Positions 31,999-35,885 of a stretch of DNA of 35,885 nt are shown here, piece by piece; positions within the stretch are counted from its first letter, which is position 1, and every line of letters begins with the position of its first letter. A program made the position numbers and the translations under genes. The notes beneath the pieces were generated by a model, which saw only the letters and a list, made by a program, of their open reading frames with translations, was not told the DNA's origin and did no database searches. Source of the stretch: Hyphomicrobiales bacterium (GTDB taxonomy: Bacteria > Pseudomonadota > Alphaproteobacteria > Rhizobiales > Beijerinckiaceae); NCBI GenBank assembly GCA_947374125.1, contig CANCAR010000002.1:1-35885 (forward strand), written 5' to 3'.

Positions 31999-33945
31999 TC
32001 ACCATGGCGTGTGATTGGAACCGTAGAAGGGATCAATCGGTGCCACAGGCGGAGCCGAGCGCACATAGCCGGGCTCGTAGCTTCCACCTCCGCACTGCCT
32101 TGCTCCCGGATTTTGATCACAAAAGCCGCCGCCACTGGAGCCGGATGATCCGCCGCCATCCATCATTTCAAGAATGATACCCGTTGCAATGGCGGCGCCC
32201 GGTGAATTTCCCAAGGCACGGCAAGTGCCGGGGAAGTCAAAAAACGTAACGCAACTGAGTTTGGTACCTTTGTAATGCAAATCGACCCAACCGCGTTCGC
32301 CTTGATTGTATGAGAAATCGGCGTGAATAACGGCGGGGTGGCCATTTGCATCGGATTTGGTGATTTTCACATTTTTGACGCTGTGCTGGTCATAACGGTG
32401 CATGACCCACGATTTTGAATCCGCAATCAGCACATTGTCGACCATGCGGATCACATCCTGATCCGATGTCGGCAAGGGTGCGGAATTGGCGGAATAGCCC
32501 GTCTCGACAAGATGCGCGTTCCATTCGTCGATGCGCCAATTGACCAGGTTCGTATATTTCGCAATATCCATAATGAGGGTGAAATATTCGACCCTAGTGC
32601 CGCGTTCTTTTGCGATCTTGTCCCGTAACGCGTTGATGGGCGCGTCATATTTTGTCGTAAAATTTTTCGACTTGAACTTCAGGTCATTCTTTGCAATTTC
32701 ACCTTCATATTGATCAAAATTATTGAGCATAACGTCTTTCGCACTGATCAAGCCCTTTTTGTATTCATCATCTGTCATCAGGCGGGCTTTGTTGTCGGCA
32801 TAAAAATCATCAACCAAATCCTGGTAATAGCCGGTATCCGCGACCATCTTCTGGATATCGGTCCGGAACTCGGGATAATCGGCTTGCAGTTTTTCCACTT
32901 CCTTGAGATAGGCCGGGTCAGTTAGATCGAAAACTTCGGTTCCGGCTTTGACAAGGTCATAAAAGAAACGACGCTTTTTCTTCAATAGTTCGTCCGTATC
33001 GTCGGGTGAAAATCCGGTGCCGATCTGGGCGACTGTACTTGCCGAGATTGGGCTTTCCGGGGTTTGGCTCGCTGTCGTTTGTCCGTTCGCTTCTGGCTTT
33101 ACGGGGTTGGCGGCTTGGGTGGTCCCGCTTTTCGCTTGCGCTGCCTGTCGGCTCCAGTCATTCGCCTGTTGTCTTTTCAAGCCATTGAGTTCACGCAACT
33201 TGTCCGCAAGCTCCATATGCATGGACGAGATATCACTGCGGTTAGAAGCCACCCATGTGCGTATTTCACCAATACGCGCATCATAGGGCGTGAGGAGCCC
33301 CGATTCACGAAACTGTGTTTCCATTTGAGTGTCGCGTTCAAGCGCTGCATCGTAATTGCCGAGCGCTTCCGCCATCGTACGGTCGATGCGCTGGCGATAG
33401 ACGGGATGCGTATCGTACAACGCCTTCGCAGCGGCATATTGCGATTGCAGGGTAGCGGCGGCTTGATCTTGGGATGCGGCGGCAGGTGCCGGGGTGACGG
33501 CCGGCACACCGGCAATGTCCGATGCGGTCTTCGCGGTTTCCGGCTTTGCGGGTGCGGGCTTTGCAGCTTCCTGCGTTTTAGGCTTTGGCTTTTGTTTGGT
33601 TTTATCACTCGTCTTGCAATCAGGCTTTTGCAATTGCTTTTGTGCTTCACCACCCACCAGGCCACCAAACAAAGCGCCACCCAAGGTCGCTGCGGTTTTT
33701 CCGTCCCCCTTGCCCATTTGGCTGCCGAGCAGACCGCCGGCAACGCCACCCAAGATATTGCCGATATTGGGGCCACCGGATTCTTGACAAGCCGACTTGC
33801 CACCGGAGGTTTTAGGTTGCGCCTGTTCCGCGCGTGACTGAGCCGGCCAACCGGACGCAAGGATTACGACCAAACATGCTGATAGAGCCTGTTTTACAGA
33901 TGCACGGGATAACAGCGAAAGCGCATGTGTCATGATAAACCACAT
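31999..33945 (-). CDS. Large exported glycine-zipper protein of unknown function
   Basis: This 648-residue protein begins with a signal peptide (residues 1 to about 39, cleavage near SRA-EQ; ATG at 33933 is an equally possible start). Residues 58-99 are two glycine-zipper stretches, NIGNILGGVAGGLLGSQMG and AATLGGALFGGLVGG, like Gly-zipper_2TM outer-membrane proteins. A Lys/Pro/Ala-rich linker follows (about 105-160), then a long helical, partly coiled-coil region (about 160-270), a low-complexity Gln/Thr/Ser linker, a helical domain rich in charged and aromatic residues (about 310-470), a beta-rich C-terminal part (VKNVKITKSDANGHPAVIHADFSYNQGERGWVDLHY), and a Gly/Ser tail. Four or more cysteines are spread through it. 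I do not recognise the central and C-terminal domains. It has no operon partner. Confidence 0.72.
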   Translation of the reverse strand: MWFIMTHALSLLSRASVKQALSACLVVILASGWPAQSRAEQAQPKTSGGKSACQESGGPNIGNILGGVAGGLLGSQMGKGDGKTAATLGGALFGGLVGGEAQKQLQKPDCKTSDKTKQKPKPKTQEAAKPAPAKPETAKTASDIAGVPAVTPAPAAASQDQAAATLQSQYAAAKALYDTHPVYRQRIDRTMAEALGNYDAALERDTQMETQFRESGLLTPYDARIGEIRTWVASNRSDISSMHMELADKLRELNGLKRQQANDWSRQAAQAKSGTTQAANPVKPEANGQTTASQTPESPISASTVAQIGTGFSPDDTDELLKKKRRFFYDLVKAGTEVFDLTDPAYLKEVEKLQADYPEFRTDIQKMVADTGYYQDLVDDFYADNKARLMTDDEYKKGLISAKDVMLNNFDQYEGEIAKNDLKFKSKNFTTKYDAPINALRDKIAKERGTRVEYFTLIMDIAKYTNLVNWRIDEWNAHLVETGYSANSAPLPTSDQDVIRMVDNVLIADSKSWVMHRYDQHSVKNVKITKSDANGHPAVIHADFSYNQGERGWVDLHYKGTKLSCVTFFDFPGTCRALGNSPGAAIATGIILEMMDGGGSSGSSGGGFCDQNPGARQCGGGSYEPGYVRSAPPVAPIDPFYGSNHTPW

Positions 33946-34047
33946 TGATGAAAGGGTTAAATTATCCTCAAAATTGCTATCGAATGATATCGCTATTGTC
34001 TGCCGTTTAAAAGATGCAGCGTGACCAAATTTGGCACATCTCCTCCC

Positions 34048-35109
34048 TTACAACCGCACCACTTCCCCCGTCCGCACGCTTTCGTCCGCTGCAAACACAA
34101 TGCGGAGGGAGTTGAGCGCATCCTCGTGGTGCTCGTCGAGCGCGCGTCCGGACAGTATGGCGTCCAGAAACAAACGTTGCTCGGCCTCGCAGAGCTCCTG
34201 GTGGCCGGGTTCGGTTGCGGTGGTGATGACCTCGTCCGGCTTTAAAAAGCGTCCCCCGGCATCGAGCCCCGCGTGATGCAGTTTGAGTGCGCCGGTTTTG
34301 GTGTGGCCGTCATGGTCTTGCGAGCCGTTGTCGCTCGCGCCCACGATGGAGACGCAGCCCTTTGGTCCGATCATGTCTTTGATGAAAAAAGCGGTCTCGC
34401 TCATCATCGGCCCCCAGCCCGCCTCGTAAAAGCCGACCGATCCGTCGGCAAATGTCAGATGGAGATGGCCGTAATTATACATGCCCAACGGAATATCGTC
34501 TGTCAGCCTTGCGCCAACAGCGTGGACCGAGACAGGTTTGGAGCGCGTGACCTGGCACATCACATCGACATAATGCACGCCGCAATCGACAATCGGCGAG
34601 GTGGAGGCCATCAGCTTTTTATGCACGTCCCAAAACGAGCCGGAAGATTGCTGGTTGAGGTTCATCCGCATAACCAGCGGTTTGCCGAGCATTTGGCCGA
34701 TTTCGACAAACCGCGTCCAAGACGGGTGAACACGCAAAATATAGCCGATGATCAGCGCCTTGCCTGCGCGTTTGGCGGCTGCGACTACCGCCTCGGCGTC
34801 CTCAATTGTGTGGGCGAGCGGCTTTTCGCAAAACACATGCGCGTCTGCAGCAAAGGCTTTGAGGCAGAATTCGGCGTGGGTTTCGGTGTAGGTGTTGATC
34901 GAAACCGCGTCGGGTTTCAAGGTTTCAAGTGCCTCGTCGTAGTTTGAGAACAGCGGCACCCTGGGAAACTCCGTGCGGAGATCGTCGCGCGTCTCGGGCC
35001 GGTTGGTGCAGAGGCCCGCAAGCTCAAACCCGTCAATATCGCGATAGGCGCGGGCATGGCTTAAGCCCATGGTGCCAAGGCCTACGACAAGAACACGAAT
35101 AGCGGCCAT
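34048..35109 (-). CDS. Gfo/Idh/MocA family sugar oxidoreductase (second)
   Basis: This is a 353-residue NAD(P)-dependent dehydrogenase. The Rossmann motif is VLVVGLGTMGLSHARAY, followed by NTYTETHAEFCLKAFAADAHVFCEKPL with the family's EKP lysine. The substrate domain has SPIVDCGVHYVDVMCQVT, with Asp and His at the catalytic positions. Length and layout match myo-inositol/glucose-fructose oxidoreductase relatives. It is not a close relative of the one at 26822-27943. AGGGGAG precedes ATG 35107-35109, within a duplicated 12-bp unit (35118-35141). The MFS transporter gene upstream on the same strand ends 72 nt away, so cotranscription is plausible. Confidence 0.88.
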   Translation of the reverse strand: MAAIRVLVVGLGTMGLSHARAYRDIDGFELAGLCTNRPETRDDLRTEFPRVPLFSNYDEALETLKPDAVSINTYTETHAEFCLKAFAADAHVFCEKPLAHTIEDAEAVVAAAKRAGKALIIGYILRVHPSWTRFVEIGQMLGKPLVMRMNLNQQSSGSFWDVHKKLMASTSPIVDCGVHYVDVMCQVTRSKPVSVHAVGARLTDDIPLGMYNYGHLHLTFADGSVGFYEAGWGPMMSETAFFIKDMIGPKGCVSIVGASDNGSQDHDGHTKTGALKLHHAGLDAGGRFLKPDEVITTATEPGHQELCEAEQRLFLDAILSGRALDEHHEDALNSLRIVFAADESVRTGEVVRL

Positions 35110-35117
35110 GGCTTACT

Positions 35118-35141
35118 CCCCTTTTCCAACCCCTTTTCCAA
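35118..35141. repeat. Tandem 12-bp duplication covering the ribosome site of the oxidoreductase gene
   Basis: CCCCTTTTCCAA occurs twice in direct tandem (35118-35129, 35130-35141). On the minus strand each copy contributes an AAGGGG Shine-Dalgarno-like block, the nearer one correctly spaced from the ATG at 35107-35109. Confidence 0.7.
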
Positions 35142-35181
35142 GAATGGCAAAGGGTGAGCCTCAGAGCAACCCGGTATTACT

Positions 35182-35885
35182 TTAATCCAGCGCGCGAACG
35201 GCACGCGCCCCAAGGGCGATGATAAAGGCCGACAGCACGATGAGCCACAGCGCCGGACCAAGGCCTGAAAATTCGGCAATTATCCCGATGAGGGGTGGAC
35301 CCGCAAGCAGGCCGGAATAGCCCAGCGTGGTGACAGCTGCGATGCCGCGCCCGGGCGCGTTTGGCTCCAGCCGCCCACCGCCTGCAAACAGCACCGGCGC
35401 GATATTGCCGATGCCGATGCCTGCTAAAACGAACATGGCGACCGTTAGGACTGGATTAGACGACAAAAGGCCTGCTGCCGTTCCTGCCATCGTGAATACT
35501 GCGCTCCACCTCACAAGGCGGACGGCACCAAACCGCAGCCGCAACCCGTCTCCGGCAAAACGCGAAACGGCCATGCCGGCGGAAAACATCGCAAAGCCTG
35601 TTGCGGCAAAGCCCGCATCGACCTCAAACCGGGTTTGAAGAAAAAGCCCGCTCCAATCGACAAATGCACCTTCGCCCATGAGCGTTAAAAAGCAAAGCAC
35701 GCCGAGCCCAAGGGTGCGCCAAGTTGGCCAGCCGAAATGGGTGGTCGATAAGCCTTTATCGACGTCGGATGGTAAAAGATGGGGACGGGCAAACAGGACA
35801 GTACTGATGCAGATCAGGCTGATGATCACGGCTTGGCCCATGAGCCCTAACAGATCCACCAGCACCCCGCCAAGCAGAGCGCCGA
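35182..35885 (-). CDS. MFS transporter, YbjJ-like (N-terminal part beyond the window)
   Basis: This is the C-terminal 230 or so residues of a major facilitator. The frame stays open to the right edge (GALLGGVLVDLL continuing upstream), so the start is outside the window. At least seven hydrophobic segments are visible. Family-like stretches are GEGAFVDWSGLFL, MAVSRFAGDGLRLRFGAVRLVRW (motif-A-like loop of the second half) and RGIAAVTTLGYSGLLAGPPLIGIIAE, which resemble the YbjJ group of transporters. GEGAF.DWSG is a recurring motif of that group as I recall it. The substrate is unknown; the adjacent Gfo/Idh/MocA gene suggests a sugar or polyol. Confidence 0.82.
   Translation of the reverse strand, partial: GALLGGVLVDLLGLMGQAVIISLICISTVLFARPHLLPSDVDKGLSTTHFGWPTWRTLGLGVLCFLTLMGEGAFVDWSGLFLQTRFEVDAGFAATGFAMFSAGMAVSRFAGDGLRLRFGAVRLVRWSAVFTMAGTAAGLLSSNPVLTVAMFVLAGIGIGNIAPVLFAGGGRLEPNAPGRGIAAVTTLGYSGLLAGPPLIGIIAEFSGLGPALWLIVLSAFIIALGARAVRALD

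Noticed and set aside
33064..33837. 257-residue plus-strand frame opposite the glycine-zipper protein
   Set aside because: Arg/Cys/Leu-rich shadow product of a low-complexity coding region; no start signal or known motif.
34273..34947. 224-residue plus-strand frame opposite the second oxidoreductase
   Set aside because: Antisense to a textbook Gfo/Idh/MocA protein with Rossmann and EKP motifs.

Overview
The window reads as a chromosomal segment from an alphaproteobacterium, most likely of the Hyphomicrobiales (Rhizobiales) type. The lines of evidence are gene content (urt urea importer, several CUT1/CUT2 sugar importers, a divergent MurQ/SIS amino-sugar pair, a zur-ispG junction, an ETF-beta-type methyltransferase beside xerC), moderately GC-rich coding sequence (judged by eye), and dispersed palindromic intergenic repeats. 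No rRNA, tRNA, CRISPR array, prophage or insertion sequence was recognised. Genus-level placement is not possible from sequence reading alone.

Layout. 1-1210: 3' end of a urea ABC importer operon (urtD partial, urtE). 1312-1791: exported fasciclin-domain protein, closed by a strong terminator shared with a convergent LysR regulator (1833-2738). That regulator is divergent from an SbtA-family bicarbonate permease (2828-3787), with a perfect 16-bp palindrome over the regulator's start codon. 3913-12958: two complete CUT2-type sugar importers back to back. The first is ordered binding protein-ATPase-permease and the second ATPase-permease-binding protein. They are followed by a cytoplasmic LVIVD-repeat beta-propeller with regularly placed histidines. 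13044-16570: DHA1-type MFS transporter, a formylglycine-type sulfatase/phosphonate monoester hydrolase, and a creatininase-fold protein with altered active-site motifs. 16581-22837: a minus-strand operon (MurQ-like etherase, then a CUT1 importer of binding protein, two permeases and ATPase), divergent from a GlmS-like SIS deaminase/isomerase. 22851-25103: an aldehyde dehydrogenase of the succinate-semialdehyde type and a HAD phosphatase. 25354-25785: small exported protein of unknown function with its own terminator. 25864-27943: folD and a Gfo/Idh/MocA oxidoreductase. 28080-31505: xerC, a methyltransferase, zur and ispG, closely spaced. 31506-31998: no gene, but a dense set of palindromic repeats. 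31999-33945: a large exported glycine-zipper protein of unknown function. 34048-35885: a second Gfo/Idh/MocA oxidoreductase and the C-terminal part of an MFS transporter that runs off the window.

How it fits together. The middle of the window (about 3.9-22.8 kb) is a carbohydrate-scavenging region: three ABC sugar importers, two amino-sugar phosphate enzymes, a sulfatase, a creatininase-like hydrolase and a His-rich propeller. Two sugar-type NAD(P)-dependent oxidoreductases lie outside it. Binding-protein genes in two of the importers are followed by hairpins that could raise their expression over the downstream membrane and ATPase genes. The substrates cannot be read from the sequence. The best candidates for undescribed biology are the His-ring propeller linked to the second CUT2 importer, the sulfatase/atypical-creatininase pair, the MurQ variant that appears to lack two usual arginines, and the two orphan exported proteins.
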